Source of the DNA: an uncultured Vicinamibacterales bacterium
GTDB taxonomy: Bacteria > Acidobacteriota > Vicinamibacteria > Vicinamibacterales > UBA8438
Direction: 5' to 3'
Assembly: GCA_958295905.1 (NCBI GenBank)
Contig: OY282382.1
Coordinates: 1,054,001-1,118,000, forward strand
Length of the DNA stretch: 64,000 bases
Part shown: piece by piece, positions 44,268 to 55,981 of the stretch
How the letters are laid out: every line of letters begins with the position of its first letter
How positions within the stretch are numbered: the stretch's first letter is position 1
Position numbers and translations under genes: made by a program
The notes under the pieces: generated by a model
Database searches by the model: none
Told to the model about the DNA's origin: nothing
What the model saw: the letters and a program-made list of their open reading frames with translations, nothing else

Positions 44268-45422
44268 CTATCGCGGCACGGTGACGAACGCCGGGCGGGA
44301 CAATCGCACCGTCAGTCTCGATCCCGGCGGCAGGCGGGCCGGCTCGGCCTCCCCGTTCAGGGCGGCGGCGGAGCCGCCGGCGGCTCCGATCGAGCCCCCG
44401 ATGGCGGCGCCGCGATCACCGCCGAAAATCGCGCCGAGAATCGACCCGGCCACCGCCGCCCCGCCGATCTTGGCGACGCTGTCGCCCCCCGGGGACTTGC
44501 CTTCCCGGTAGATGGTCTCGGTGGACAGCGCCACCTCGCCGCCGTCGTCCATCACCAGGGCGTGGAACCGCACCCCGAGCCGGGACGCCGAGCGGAGCCG
44601 GCCGCCCGATTCGACGAGGACCACCGATCCCCGCAGGCGGGCGCCGGAGGGAATCGCCACCTGGGGACCGACCTGCACGTCGCGGATGACCCGGGCCTCG
44701 ACGGGGTCCTCCAGTCGGGCGGTGCGGGTGGAGACGGCCGTCTCGATCTGGATCCCGATCACCGAGTCGGCGGCGATCTCGATCTCGTCGAACGCCGGCC
44801 ATGGACTCGGCGCGACGGCGGGATTGGCGGCGCGCGCGTCAAGGAAGCTGGTGCTGGCCAGCGGCGGGCGTTCCCGCTCGGCCTGCGGCCGCGCCGCCCC
44901 CGCCGGCCTCCCGGCCCGCGCCCATCCGCCCACGACGGGGAGGTCGGCGGCCGGCAGGGGCGGAGAAGCGGTCGCGGCCCGGGCGCGGTCGCCGGCCGGC
45001 TCCGGGGCCGGGGCGGGCTCCGGTGCCGGCTCTGGTTCCGGTGGCGTCGTGACCGGCGCCGCGACCGGCTGCGGCCGCGGGCTTCGTTCCGGAGCGACGG
45101 GCCGGGCTGCCCGCGTACGGCTTTGCGCCGCGGGGGGTGCCGCGGAGGGGCGTGGGGCCGGAGGCTCGCGCCGGGGCGCCGTGGGCGGGTCGGCCGCCGC
45201 CTCCTCGGCCGCCACCGGATCGACGACGACCTCCGTCTCGGCCGGGGCCGGCGCCGTTTCCGGTGCGGGAGTCGGCCCGGCGCCCGCGAGCGCAGGGTCG
45301 GCGTCCGTGCTCGAGGCGATCTGGAGAGCGGGTCCGATGGCGTGCCGCACGCCGAGATAGGAACCGACACCAGCCGCTGCGACGGCGGCGGCCGCGATAC
45401 CGGCGACGGCGATCGGCTTCAT
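44268..45422 (-). CDS. Membrane-anchored Pro-rich protein with glycine-zipper C-terminus
   Basis: The protein has about 384 residues. An N-terminal signal anchor (IAVAGIAAAAVAAAGVGSYL) is followed by a long Pro/Ala/Glu-rich linker of about 150 residues with PEPEPAPEPAPAPEP. The folded domain is IEIAADSVIGIQIETAVSTR, then AIPSGARLRGSVVLVESGGR. It ends in a glycine-zipper helix pair, VAGSILGAIFGGDRGAAIGG, and RLPPGSRLTVRLSRP. Such proteins are envelope components of unknown function. The ATG at 45422 follows AAAGGACG; an ATG one codon earlier is also possible. Confidence 0.65.
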   Translation of the reverse strand: MKPIAVAGIAAAAVAAAGVGSYLGVRHAIGPALQIASSTDADPALAGAGPTPAPETAPAPAETEVVVDPVAAEEAAADPPTAPRREPPAPRPSAAPPAAQSRTRAARPVAPERSPRPQPVAAPVTTPPEPEPAPEPAPAPEPAGDRARAATASPPLPAADLPVVGGWARAGRPAGAARPQAERERPPLASTSFLDARAANPAVAPSPWPAFDEIEIAADSVIGIQIETAVSTRTARLEDPVEARVIRDVQVGPQVAIPSGARLRGSVVLVESGGRLRSASRLGVRFHALVMDDGGEVALSTETIYREGKSPGGDSVAKIGGAAVAGSILGAIFGGDRGAAIGGSIGAAGGSAAALNGEAEPARLPPGSRLTVRLSRPAFVTVPR

Positions 45423-45529
45423 CATCGGGACACGTCCTTTCTCAAAGTGCATGATAAAGCAATTGTCGTGCCTGAACGCCGCATTCTTCAGGCCCGCACC
45501 GGCGCCCCCGCCGGTACGCGCCCGACCGG

Positions 45530-45850
45530 CGGCCCGTGGTGAACTTCCGCGTCGGCGCCGTCACGGCTGCTCGGCCGCGAACCGGACGTCGGCAGTCCTT
45601 GCCGAGGGTCCCCGCTGCCTTCGAGCGGCGCTGCATCCCGCCTGAACGGGCGTTGTTCGTCGGACTGCGTTCGGTCTACGGTAGCGCCTATCACCCGCTG
45701 CCTTCGAGCGGCACCGTATCCCGTCCTGAACGGCGTTGTTGGTCGGACTGCGTTCGATCCGCGGTAGCCTATCAGCCCGTGGCGAAGAAGTCCCCGCTGC
45801 CTTCGAGCGGCGCTGCATCCCGCCCTGAACGGCGTTGTTCGTCGGACTGC
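45530..45850. repeat. Cluster of imperfect tandem repeats with IS-like ends
   Basis: Three units beginning CCCGCTGCCTTCGAGCGGC lie at 45611-45693, 45694-45792 and 45793-45850. Each contains CCGCTGCCTTCGAGCGG, a potential hairpin, and CGTTGTTCGTCGGACTGC. Two IS1182-type end sequences are interleaved: CGGCCCGTGGTGAACTTCCG at 45530, and CAGCCCGTGGCGAAGAAGTC around 45774, which resembles the right end of the IS. The 465-base gap between the glycine-zipper protein and the flavoenzyme holds no gene I can support. Confidence 0.75.
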
Positions 45851-45917
45851 CGCCGCAGGCGGCCGGCGGGGGCCGGGCCGTCATCGGGGGGAGACAGTCG
45901 GAGGCGGGAAGCGGACA

Positions 45918-47063
45918 GTGTGGGAGACTGGAAGGGTGCCGGTGCGTGACCGACCGGACGTCATCGTGATCGGAGCCGGCATCATCGGCTGCGCCGTTGC
46001 CTGCGAGCTCGGACGGCGGGGGGCCGCGGTGCGCGTGCTCGAAAGTCGTGACGTCGGGGGTGGGGCGACGCAGGCGTCGGCCGGCATCCTGGCGCCGTTC
46101 ATCGAGTCGGATCGTTCGCGCTCCCTCCGCACTCTCGGCGCGGAGAGCCTCGAACTGTGGGACGACTTCGTGGCCCGTGCGGTCGTCGACAGCGGCCGTG
46201 ATGTGTTGTACGAGCGGACCGGCACCCTCGAGGTCGCCACCGACGAGCCGTCGATGCGCCGGTTGGAGCAGACCCGGTCCGCCCTCCTCGCGGCGGGGGT
46301 CGAATGCCGTCTGTTGAGGGCGGAGGAGGCCCGCGCCGCCGAGCCGTCCCTCGGCCGGACGGTGGGCGGGGCCCTGCTGATTCCGTCCCACGGTTTCGCG
46401 GGGGTGGCCGCGTTGACGGCGGCGCTGCGGCAGGCGGGCGCCGCCCGGCACGGCGTCTCGTTTCAGACCGGCGTGCCCGCGCGCCGCATCCGGGCGCGTC
46501 CGCGCGGGGGGATGGCCGTCGAGACGGCGGCGGGGACGCTGGACGGCGACGCGGTGGTGCTCGCGGCGGGAAGCTGGTCGGGGGGCGTGGCGGTCGAGGG
46601 CGGGGCGCCGCTGCCGGTGCGGCCGGTGCGCGGGCAGCTTCTGCATCTGGCGTGGATCGGAGAGCCGCTGGCCAGGGTCGTGTGGTGCCCCGGCTGCTAC
46701 GTGGTGCCGTGGCCCGACGGGTCGATGCTGGTGGGGGCGACGGTCGAGGACGTGGGGTTCGATGAACGCGCGACCGTCGCGGGGATGGCGGCCCTGATGG
46801 AGGCCGTCGGCGCCGTGCTCCCCGAGGCCCGGAACGCCGGGTTCGAGGCGGTGCGCGTCGGGCTGCGCCCCGGCACCCCCGACGACCTGCCGCTGGTGGG
46901 ACCTTCGGCGTCGGCGCCCCGGCTCGTGTACGCCACCGGCCACTACCGGAGCGGGGTCCTGCTGGCGCCGCTGACCGCCCGCCTGGTGGCGGCCCTGATG
47001 CTGGACGGCCGGGAAGACCCGCTGCTCGCGGCGGTCGCCCCCGGGCGGTTCGACGCGGCGTGA
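45918..47063 (+). CDS. thiO: FAD-dependent glycine oxidase-like enzyme (ThiO family)
   Basis: This 381-residue DAO-family flavoenzyme would oxidise glycine or another small amino acid; in thiamine synthesis ThiO supplies the iminoglycine. The Rossmann motif is DVIVIGAGIIGCAVACELGR, followed by VGGGATQASAGILAPFIE. The C-terminal signature ATGHYRSGVLLAPLTARLVA is typical of ThiO. No other thiamine gene is visible in the window, so the role is inferred from sequence alone. ATG at 45918 is used; a GTG at 45936 is another candidate. Confidence 0.78.
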   Translation: MWETGRVPVRDRPDVIVIGAGIIGCAVACELGRRGAAVRVLESRDVGGGATQASAGILAPFIESDRSRSLRTLGAESLELWDDFVARAVVDSGRDVLYERTGTLEVATDEPSMRRLEQTRSALLAAGVECRLLRAEEARAAEPSLGRTVGGALLIPSHGFAGVAALTAALRQAGAARHGVSFQTGVPARRIRARPRGGMAVETAAGTLDGDAVVLAAGSWSGGVAVEGGAPLPVRPVRGQLLHLAWIGEPLARVVWCPGCYVVPWPDGSMLVGATVEDVGFDERATVAGMAALMEAVGAVLPEARNAGFEAVRVGLRPGTPDDLPLVGPSASAPRLVYATGHYRSGVLLAPLTARLVAALMLDGREDPLLAAVAPGRFDAA

Positions 47064-47212
47064 CGGGGGCGGGGAAACCCCCGCTCGGTTTCGGTCCGCA
47101 CGGGAGAAATGATAATCTCTCGGCGGCGCGGGAGCCGGATGCCTTCGGGCACCGCCCCGGATGGTCCGGTCCGTCGGGGCCGGGCGCTCTATTCGTTGCG
47201 GAGCGAGACAGG

Positions 47213-48016
47213 ATGGAACAGGTTCAGATTGCCCTGCCGGTTCGCCGGTGGGCGGAGACGAAACGGCCGGACGCTTGGCTGATGCAGCCGCTCGCGGTCT
47301 TCCTCGCGTTTTCGACGTTCATCGTGTATTCCACCTGGGCGGCGTTTCAGGGCGAGCACTACCACTTCGGGCCGTATCTGTCGCCGTTCTATTCACCCGA
47401 GATCTTCGGCGATTCACCCCACAGCCTGCTGGGGCCGAAGCCGGGGTGGTGGCCGAATCCGGTGCCCTTTTCGCCAGCGTTCCTGATCTTGTGGGCGCCC
47501 GTCAGCTTCCGGCTGACCTGCTACTACTATCGCGGCGCCTACTACAAGGCATTCTGGCACGATCCCCCGGCGTGCGGCGTGGGCGAGCCCCGCTCGAGTT
47601 ACTGGGGGGAGAACTCGTTCCCGCTGATCGTGCAGAACCTGCACCGCTACTTCCTCATCTTCGCGCTGCTGCTCCTGGTGTTTCTGACCCTCGACGTCTG
47701 GAATGCCCTGTGGTTCGAGGACCTGGCGACCGGGACGGTCTCGTTCGGAATCGGGGTCGGGACGCTGGTGCTGGCCATCAACGTCGCTCTGCTCGGCAGC
47801 TACACCCTGGGGTGCCACTCGTTGCGGCATCTCGTCGGCGGGAAGCGCGACCGGATTGCCGGGCTGCCGATCCGCCGTCCAACCTACGACTGCGTGAGCT
47901 GCCTGAATCGCCGGCACATGCTCTACGCCTGGATGAGCCTGGTCTGGGTCGGCTTCTCCGACATATACGTCCGGTTGTGCGCGATGGGCATCGTGACGGA
48001 TCTCCGGCTCCTGTAG
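47213..48016 (+). CDS. Membrane anchor subunit of Sdh1-type succinate dehydrogenase/fumarate reductase
   Basis: The 267-residue integral membrane protein has about five helices: LAVFLAFSTFIVYSTWAAF, FLILWAPVSFRLTCYYYRGA, YFLIFALLLLVFLTLDVWNA, TLVLAINVALLGSYTLGCHS and MLYAWMSLVWVGFSDIYVRL. Several His residues could ligate heme. Gene order (anchor, flavoprotein, iron-sulfur) and subunit sizes match mycobacterial Sdh1 (Rv0249c-0248c-0247c). It would pass electrons between the Fe-S subunit and the quinone pool. ATG at 47213 is preceded by GGAG. Confidence 0.8.
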   Translation: MEQVQIALPVRRWAETKRPDAWLMQPLAVFLAFSTFIVYSTWAAFQGEHYHFGPYLSPFYSPEIFGDSPHSLLGPKPGWWPNPVPFSPAFLILWAPVSFRLTCYYYRGAYYKAFWHDPPACGVGEPRSSYWGENSFPLIVQNLHRYFLIFALLLLVFLTLDVWNALWFEDLATGTVSFGIGVGTLVLAINVALLGSYTLGCHSLRHLVGGKRDRIAGLPIRRPTYDCVSCLNRRHMLYAWMSLVWVGFSDIYVRLCAMGIVTDLRLL

Positions 48017-48143
48017 CGCGCGGTCTCCGCGCCCGGCTTGGTCGTCCCGATGGAATCGGCGGGCGCGGCCGCCGGGGCGGACGGCGGGTGATGGACCCTG
48101 GCCGACCCCGGCGCCGCCGGGTCGCCGCAGATGAATCTACCGA

Positions 48144-49967
48144 ATGGACAACGAATCCTACCAATCCTCTGAATACGACGTGCTGGTGATCGGGGCCGGG
48201 GGCGCCGGGCTGCGGGCCGCGATCGAGGCGTCGGCGGCCGGCGTCTCCGTCGGGCTGATCTGCAAGTCGCTCCTCGGCAAAGCGCATACGGTCATGGCCG
48301 AGGGGGGCATGGCGGCCTCCCTGGCGAACGTGGACGACCGGGACGACTGGACGGTCCATTTCGCCGACACCATGCGCGGGGGTCAGTATCTGAACAGTTG
48401 GCGCATGGCCGAGCTGCACGCCCGGGAGGCGCCGGCGCGGGCGCGGGAGCTCGAAGCCTGGGGAGCGGTCTTCGACCGCACCAAGGACGGGCGCATCCTG
48501 CAGCGCAACTTCGGGGGGCACAAGTACCCGCGGCTGGCCCACGTCGGCGACCGGACCGGGCTCGAGATGATCCGGACCCTGCAGGACCACGGGATTCACC
48601 AGGGCATCGACGTGCGCATGGAGTGCACGATCGTCGAGCTGCTGAAGGACGGGGACCGCGTCGTCGGGGCGTTCGGGTACGACCGCGAGCGCGGCCGCTT
48701 CCGGGTGTTCAGGGCGCGCGCGGTGGTGCTGGCCACCGGCGGCATCGGTCGCGCGTTCAAGGTGACCAGCAACAGCTGGGAGTACACCGGCGACGGGCAC
48801 GCGCTCGCCTACCGGGCCGGGGCCGATCTGATGGACATGGAGTTCGTGCAGTTCCATCCCACCGGCATGGTCTGGCCGCCGAGCGTCCGCGGCATCCTCG
48901 TCACCGAAGGGGTGCGGGGCGAGGGCGGGGTGCTGCGGAACAGCGACGGGAAGCGGTTCATGTTCGAGGACATTCCCGAGCTGTACCGGAGCTCCACCGC
49001 CACCGACGAGGAAGAGGGCTGGCGCTACACCCAGGGCGACAAACAGTCGCGGCGCCCGCCCGAGCTCCTGACCCGGGACCATGTGGCGCGCTGCATCGTC
49101 CGCGAGGTCAAGGAGGGCCGCGGCAGTCCGCACGGCGGCGTGTTCCTCGATATCGCCTGGATCAGGAAGCGGCTGCCGAACGGCGCCGAGCACATCCGCA
49201 AGAAGCTGCCGAGCATGTATCACCAGTTCAAGCAGCTCGCGGGCATCGACATCACCGAAGAGCCGATGGAGGTCGGCCCCACCACCCACTACGTGATGGG
49301 GGGCGTGCGCGTCGATCCCGACAGCCAGATGTCGACCGTGCCCGGGCTGTTCGCGGCCGGCGAGTGCGCGGCGGGTCTGCACGGCGCGAACCGGCTCGGG
49401 GGGAACTCGCTCTCCGACCTCCTGGTCTTCGGCCAGCGCGCCGGCCGGTACGCGGCCGAGTATGCCCGCGCGCAGACGCCGGTGGAGCCGGCGCAGGACC
49501 AGGTCGAGGCGTTGGCGCGCGAGGCCCTCGCGCCGTTCGAGCGCGCCGGCGGCGATGCCGAGGGGCCGTATCAGGTGCAGTTTGACCTGCAGGACATGAT
49601 GCAGTCGCAGGTCGGCATCGTGCGCACGCAGGAAGAGATGCGGAAGGCCGTCGACAGCTTCGAGGGACTGCACGCGCGCGCCGGGCGGGTCGGGGTGCAG
49701 GGCAACCGCGAGTACAACGCGGGATGGCACACCGCGCTCGACCTGCGCAATCTGCTGATGGTGTCGGAGGCGGTCGCGCGGTCGGCCATTCTCCGCAAGG
49801 AGAGCCGCGGCGCGCACTTCCGCGAAGACCATCTGGAGAAGGACCCCGAGCTGGGCCGCTTGAATACCGTCGTCCGGTGCGGCGAAGACGGCCGGATGCA
49901 GGTGGCGCAGGAGCCGATTCCGGAGATCCGGTCCGACCTGCAGCAGATCATCGAAGACAACAAGTGA
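48144..49967 (+). CDS. sdhA: Succinate dehydrogenase/fumarate reductase flavoprotein subunit
   Basis: The protein has 607 residues and interconverts succinate and fumarate with covalently or tightly bound FAD. It shows the FAD-binding motif VLVIGAGGAGLRAAIEASAA, the substrate/FAD region MAEGGMAASLANVDD, the catalytic HPTGMVWPPSVRGILVTEGV with its Arg, THYVMGGVRVDP, and the C-terminal FAD motif LFAAGECAAGLHGANRLGGN. It lies 127 bases after the anchor gene and 47 bases before the Fe-S gene, in the Sdh1-type order. Confidence 0.93.
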   Translation: MDNESYQSSEYDVLVIGAGGAGLRAAIEASAAGVSVGLICKSLLGKAHTVMAEGGMAASLANVDDRDDWTVHFADTMRGGQYLNSWRMAELHAREAPARARELEAWGAVFDRTKDGRILQRNFGGHKYPRLAHVGDRTGLEMIRTLQDHGIHQGIDVRMECTIVELLKDGDRVVGAFGYDRERGRFRVFRARAVVLATGGIGRAFKVTSNSWEYTGDGHALAYRAGADLMDMEFVQFHPTGMVWPPSVRGILVTEGVRGEGGVLRNSDGKRFMFEDIPELYRSSTATDEEEGWRYTQGDKQSRRPPELLTRDHVARCIVREVKEGRGSPHGGVFLDIAWIRKRLPNGAEHIRKKLPSMYHQFKQLAGIDITEEPMEVGPTTHYVMGGVRVDPDSQMSTVPGLFAAGECAAGLHGANRLGGNSLSDLLVFGQRAGRYAAEYARAQTPVEPAQDQVEALAREALAPFERAGGDAEGPYQVQFDLQDMMQSQVGIVRTQEEMRKAVDSFEGLHARAGRVGVQGNREYNAGWHTALDLRNLLMVSEAVARSAILRKESRGAHFREDHLEKDPELGRLNTVVRCGEDGRMQVAQEPIPEIRSDLQQIIEDNK

Positions 49968-50014
49968 CGGCCGGGGCGCGGGCTTCCCGCGCTCGTGCAG
50001 CGGAGACACCGTAC

Positions 50015-50755
50015 ATGAGTAGCGCGACATTCCGGATCTGGCGGGGGAGCTCGGAGGGCGGCGAGTTCCAGGACTACACCACCGAGGTGTCCGAGGGGAT
50101 GGTCGTCCTCGATGCGGTGCACCAGATTCAGGCCGAACAGGCGAACGACCTCGCGGTGCGCTGGAACTGCAAGGCGGGCAAGTGCGGGTCGTGCTCGGCC
50201 GAGGTCAACGGCAGTCCCAAGCTGATGTGCATGACGCGCCTGAACGCGCTGCCGCTCGAGCGCCCGGTGACCGTCGAGCCGATGCAGGCGTTCCCCCTGA
50301 TCCGCGATCTCGTCACCGACGTCTCGTGGAACTACAAGGTCAAGGAGGCGATTGAGCCGTTCGCGCCGCGGGAGCCGGATGCGCCGGACGGCACCTGGCG
50401 CATGGAGCAGTACGACGTCGAGCGGGTGCAGGAGTTCCGCAAGTGCATCGAGTGCTTCCTGTGCCAGGACGTCTGCCACGTCCTGCGCGACCATCGGCTG
50501 CACGGCGAGTTCATCGGCCCCCGCTTCTTCGTCCACGCGGCCGCCCTCGAGATGCACCCCCTCGACACTGCCGACCGCACCACCGAGCTCGCCAACGACC
50601 ACGGCGTCGGCTACTGCAACATCACCAAGTGCTGCACCAAGGTCTGCCCGGAAGAGATCACCATCACCGACAACGCCATCATCCCCCTCAAGGAGCGCGT
50701 GGTCGACAAGATGTACGACCCGGTGACCAAGCTGTTCCGGATGTTCAGATCCTGA
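50015..50755 (+). CDS. sdhB: Succinate dehydrogenase/fumarate reductase iron-sulfur subunit
   Basis: The protein has 246 residues. The N-terminal ferredoxin domain ligates [2Fe-2S] through WNCKAGKCGSCSAEV and LMC. The C-terminal part has CIECFLCQDVC and CNITKCCTKVCPE for the remaining two clusters. It carries electrons from the flavoprotein to the membrane anchor. The ATG at 50015 was chosen because the mature sequence begins there; the frame is open upstream only as shadow. Length equals that of mycobacterial Sdh1 Fe-S subunits. Confidence 0.93.
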   Translation: MSSATFRIWRGSSEGGEFQDYTTEVSEGMVVLDAVHQIQAEQANDLAVRWNCKAGKCGSCSAEVNGSPKLMCMTRLNALPLERPVTVEPMQAFPLIRDLVTDVSWNYKVKEAIEPFAPREPDAPDGTWRMEQYDVERVQEFRKCIECFLCQDVCHVLRDHRLHGEFIGPRFFVHAAALEMHPLDTADRTTELANDHGVGYCNITKCCTKVCPEEITITDNAIIPLKERVVDKMYDPVTKLFRMFRS

Positions 50756-50773
50756 ACCGGGCCTTGTCCCCTG

Positions 50774-50794
50774 ACCGGTCTCTTGAACACCGGT
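50774..50794. terminator. Possible bidirectional stem-loop between convergent genes
   Basis: ACCGGT at 50774-50779 and again at 50789-50794 can pair around a 9-base loop. It lies between the stop of the iron-sulfur gene (50755) and the convergent symporter stop (50844). No T-tract follows on either strand, so the call is tentative. Confidence 0.35.
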
Positions 50795-50843
50795 TCTAGG
50801 AAGCCTCCGTCCGTTGAATCTCCAACGGCGCCCATCGGCCGCG

Positions 50844-52346
50844 TTACCCGGACGCCGCTCGGGACGAGGTGGGTCCGGGCCGGGCGGCGGCTGCGCCCGC
50901 CGTCCGGAGGCGCGAATCAGGCCCGGTCACGGCGACGCACACCGCGACGTTGACGAGCAGGGAGACGACCCCGGCGTGGACGTTCCAGGGCTGCGGCTGT
51001 CCGGCGGCGAGGAGACCGGTGTAGACGATCGTGCCGGTGACCATGCCGGCCATGGCCGCCCGGGTCGTCAGCCGGTCCCAGCTCACGCCGAGGATGAAGA
51101 GGGGGGCAACCTGCGCGAGAATCTCCATCTTGAGCTCGGTGAGACCCCAGAGGGTGATCCGCGGGTTGAGGGCGATGGCGACCAGTGCCGCGATGAGTCC
51201 CCAGGACACCCGTTTGCCGGCCTGCGTCAGACGCGCCTCGCTCGTCCCGCGAAGGACGGTGGCGCCCAGCACGTCCTTGGCCAGCATCGACGACAGGCTC
51301 AGCAGCACCGAGTCCGCCGTCGACATGATCGCGCTGACCACCGCCACGATCACGAGCAGGCTCAGGGCGTAGAGCAGCGGTGAGCTCGACCCCCATTCGG
51401 TGAGCAGGAGCGGCAGCACCTGGTCGCCTGCGATCGGCCCGGCCGCGGCCAGCCGTTCGATCGCGAGGACGCCCACCAGGAAGACGGACCCGGTGGTGAC
51501 CATCGGGAGGAACACCATGATGCCGAACGAGCGGCGGAGGGCGGCGCTGTCGCGCGCGGCGTAGATGCGCTGCACCGCGTGCGGATACACCGCGCCCGAG
51601 AAGCCGATCAGGACCAGGGTGCTGAACCAGTTGCGGCACGCGTCCCAGCCGGGCACGGCGACCTTCTCCGGGGCCTCGACCGCGATCCACGCGGTGACGC
51701 TTGCCATGTGCGCGGGGGTCGGTGACGCCGCGGCCAGCAGCCCCGTCAATCCCACCATCAGCATCACGCCCTGCACGAGGTCGGTCCAGGCGACCGCCCG
51801 CATGCCCCCCACGGTCTCGTAGATCAGCACCACCAGGGTCAGCAGCACGACCCCGGCCCAGTAGGGGACGGCGCCGCCGGAGAGACCGGCGGTGACGTGG
51901 CCCATCGCGATGAGCTGGGCGAGCAGGTAGTTGGCGATGGCGGCGGTCAGCAGCAGGTTGGCGAGGAGGGTGAGGGCCGGCGAACGGAAGCGGTGGGTGA
52001 GCCAGTCGCCGGGGGTGACGAAGCGGTGCCGCCGGGCCAGGTGGTGCAGCCGCGGCGCGTAGAGCAGATACGCCACGACGATCGCCATCATGAAGCCGAC
52101 GCTCATCACCCACGAGAAGCCCAGGCGGACCGCTTCGCCCGGATAGCCGATCAGGGTGTTGCCGCTGTACTGGGTCGCGTACAGCGTCAGCAGCAGCACC
52201 GGTCCGGTGAGCTGCCGGCCCGCCAAGTAGAAGTCGGCGAGCGATTCGCCGGTGCGCCGGCGGCGCGCCGCGTACCCCACCCCGAGGATGGCGGTCAGGT
52301 AGAGCCCGACGGCCAGGACCGCGCCGCCGCCCAGGGACCCGGTCAT
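50844..52346 (-). CDS. Sodium:solute symporter (SSS family)
   Basis: The 500-residue membrane protein has about 13 helices. Family features are DFYLAGRQLTGPVLLLTLYA, TQYSGNTLIGYPGEAVRLGF near helix 2, YETVGGMRAVAWTDLVQGVM and VVSAIMSTADSVLLSLSSML, which forms part of the sodium site. Together with the upstream DUF3311 protein (ATGA overlap at 52343-52346) it has the arrangement seen for PanF/YhjB-like permeases. The substrate is unknown. Confidence 0.88.
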   Translation of the reverse strand: MTGSLGGGAVLAVGLYLTAILGVGYAARRRRTGESLADFYLAGRQLTGPVLLLTLYATQYSGNTLIGYPGEAVRLGFSWVMSVGFMMAIVVAYLLYAPRLHHLARRHRFVTPGDWLTHRFRSPALTLLANLLLTAAIANYLLAQLIAMGHVTAGLSGGAVPYWAGVVLLTLVVLIYETVGGMRAVAWTDLVQGVMLMVGLTGLLAAASPTPAHMASVTAWIAVEAPEKVAVPGWDACRNWFSTLVLIGFSGAVYPHAVQRIYAARDSAALRRSFGIMVFLPMVTTGSVFLVGVLAIERLAAAGPIAGDQVLPLLLTEWGSSSPLLYALSLLVIVAVVSAIMSTADSVLLSLSSMLAKDVLGATVLRGTSEARLTQAGKRVSWGLIAALVAIALNPRITLWGLTELKMEILAQVAPLFILGVSWDRLTTRAAMAGMVTGTIVYTGLLAAGQPQPWNVHAGVVSLLVNVAVCVAVTGPDSRLRTAGAAAARPGPTSSRAASG

Positions 52347-52588
52347 TCGTCGGGCCAGAGGCGATGGACCACGAAGGCGGTGAAGACCGCGACCCCGGTC
52401 GTCGCGGCGAGCGAGATGACCACCCAGTGGGGCAGCCCGAGCCAGATGCGCAACGGGGCGTCGGCGGGCAGGTACCAGGGGACCGACGCGCCGAAGAGCA
52501 AGAGGTAGACGGGCCAGATCCAGGCGGGGAAGTTGCGGGGCCGGTCCTCCGCGGGGCCGGGCCCTGCGGTGGGGGGCGGGTCTGCCAT
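52343..52588 (-). CDS. DUF3311 small membrane protein, symporter partner
   Basis: The protein has 81 residues and two helices ([20 protein letters not shown] and [20 protein letters not shown]). DUF3311 proteins commonly precede SSS-family symporters and may be an accessory subunit. Its TGA overlaps the symporter ATG. The ATG at 52588 lies inside a duplicated 49-bp leader; another in-frame ATG at 52600 is possible. Confidence 0.8.
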   Translation of the reverse strand: MADPPPTAGPGPAEDRPRNFPAWIWPVYLLLFGASVPWYLPADAPLRIWLGLPHWVVISLAATTGVAVFTAFVVHRLWPDE

Positions 52589-52699
52589 GGCCACCATCAT
52601 CCGCGTCCGGCGCGCGGATGGCAACCTCGTCGCCGACCGCAGCCCGTGGAGTCTGCCATGGCCACCATCATCCGCGTCCGGCGCGCGGATGGCAACCTC
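52580..52699. repeat. Duplicated 49-bp leader of the DUF3311 gene (71-bp period)
   Basis: GTCTGCCATGGCCACCATCA and the following 29 bases occur at 52580-52628 and, apparently identically, at 52651-52699. Each copy contains ATCCGCG and CGCGGAT separated by a short loop, a possible hairpin. The first copy holds the start codon of the DUF3311 gene, so the duplication extends its 5' leader. Confidence 0.85.
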
Positions 52700-52719
52700 C
52701 CTCACCGCATGCCCAGGAC

Positions 52720-52943
52720 CATCCCACGCTCCGCCACCGTCGTGCGCAGGCGGAATCGTGGCATGCGCTCGCTGGCCAGTCCTCCTGCGACGCGGCGCGC
52801 TCCGCCACCAGGCGGAATCGTGGCGGGTCCCTGGGGCTCCGGACGTGCGGAATCGTGGGTCCCACGCGGCGCCGGCCGGCCGGCAAGACGGTGGCGACCT
52901 CTCAAATCGGTGGCGAGCCGTCACGCGCAGTCAGCGTGGGATG
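52720..52943 (-). repeat. Dispersed repeat family 2, copy 3 (inverted, internally expanded)
   Basis: Read on the minus strand this copy starts CATCCCACGCTGACTGCGCG and ends GGAGCGTGGGATG, like copies 1 and 2. It is about 60 bases longer because the block AGGCGGAATCGTGGC is duplicated inside. A 37-bp piece of its outer end is repeated again at 52995-53031, 71 bases from the first occurrence at 52924-52960. The 560-base gap between the DUF3311 gene and the metalloprotease consists largely of these repeats. Confidence 0.75.
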
Positions 52944-53148
52944 CTCCTGCCGCATGCCCGCCGTGGTCGGCCTGCTCGTGACCGTGCGCGAGCCCGCGCA
53001 GTCAGCGTGGGATGCTCCTGCCGCATGCCCGTCCGGTCGCGTTGAGGCCGGCGCGGCGGGGCGGGCGGGGGGACGGGACGCCGGCAGCGACCGCCGATGT
53101 GGTGATATGGTGTCGCCTTCGGCCGATCTCTCGCAGAAGGAGTGCTAC

Positions 53149-55794
<2,646 letters not shown>

Positions 55795-55796
55795 TG

Positions 55797-55855
55797 GCGG
55801 CCCGTGGTGAAGACCCGCGTTGCGCCGGTCGAGCGCGGCGGGGCGTTTGTCACGG
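55797..55855. repeat. Short element with IS1182-type ends
   Basis: CGGCCCGTGGTGAAGACCCG near 55799 and the inverted GTCACGGGCTC near 55849 resemble the termini of the IS1182-like element and its small derivatives. The pair encloses only about 50 bases. It may be a heavily deleted element or a chance match in GC-rich DNA. Confidence 0.3.
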
Positions 55856-55981
55856 GCTCTTGGCCCGGCAACCGTCGCCGCGGCTCCGCCGGCTCCCCAA
55901 CCAACCCGTCGGGAGCCTGCGCCTCACTCGTCGGAGGCGGCGCCGTTCTGAGGCGTCGACTCCTGGGTCGGAGAAATCGTC

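Noticed and set aside
45611-45850. CRISPR array
   Set aside because: Only three units of unequal length with long imperfect repeats and no unique spacers; no cas gene nearby.
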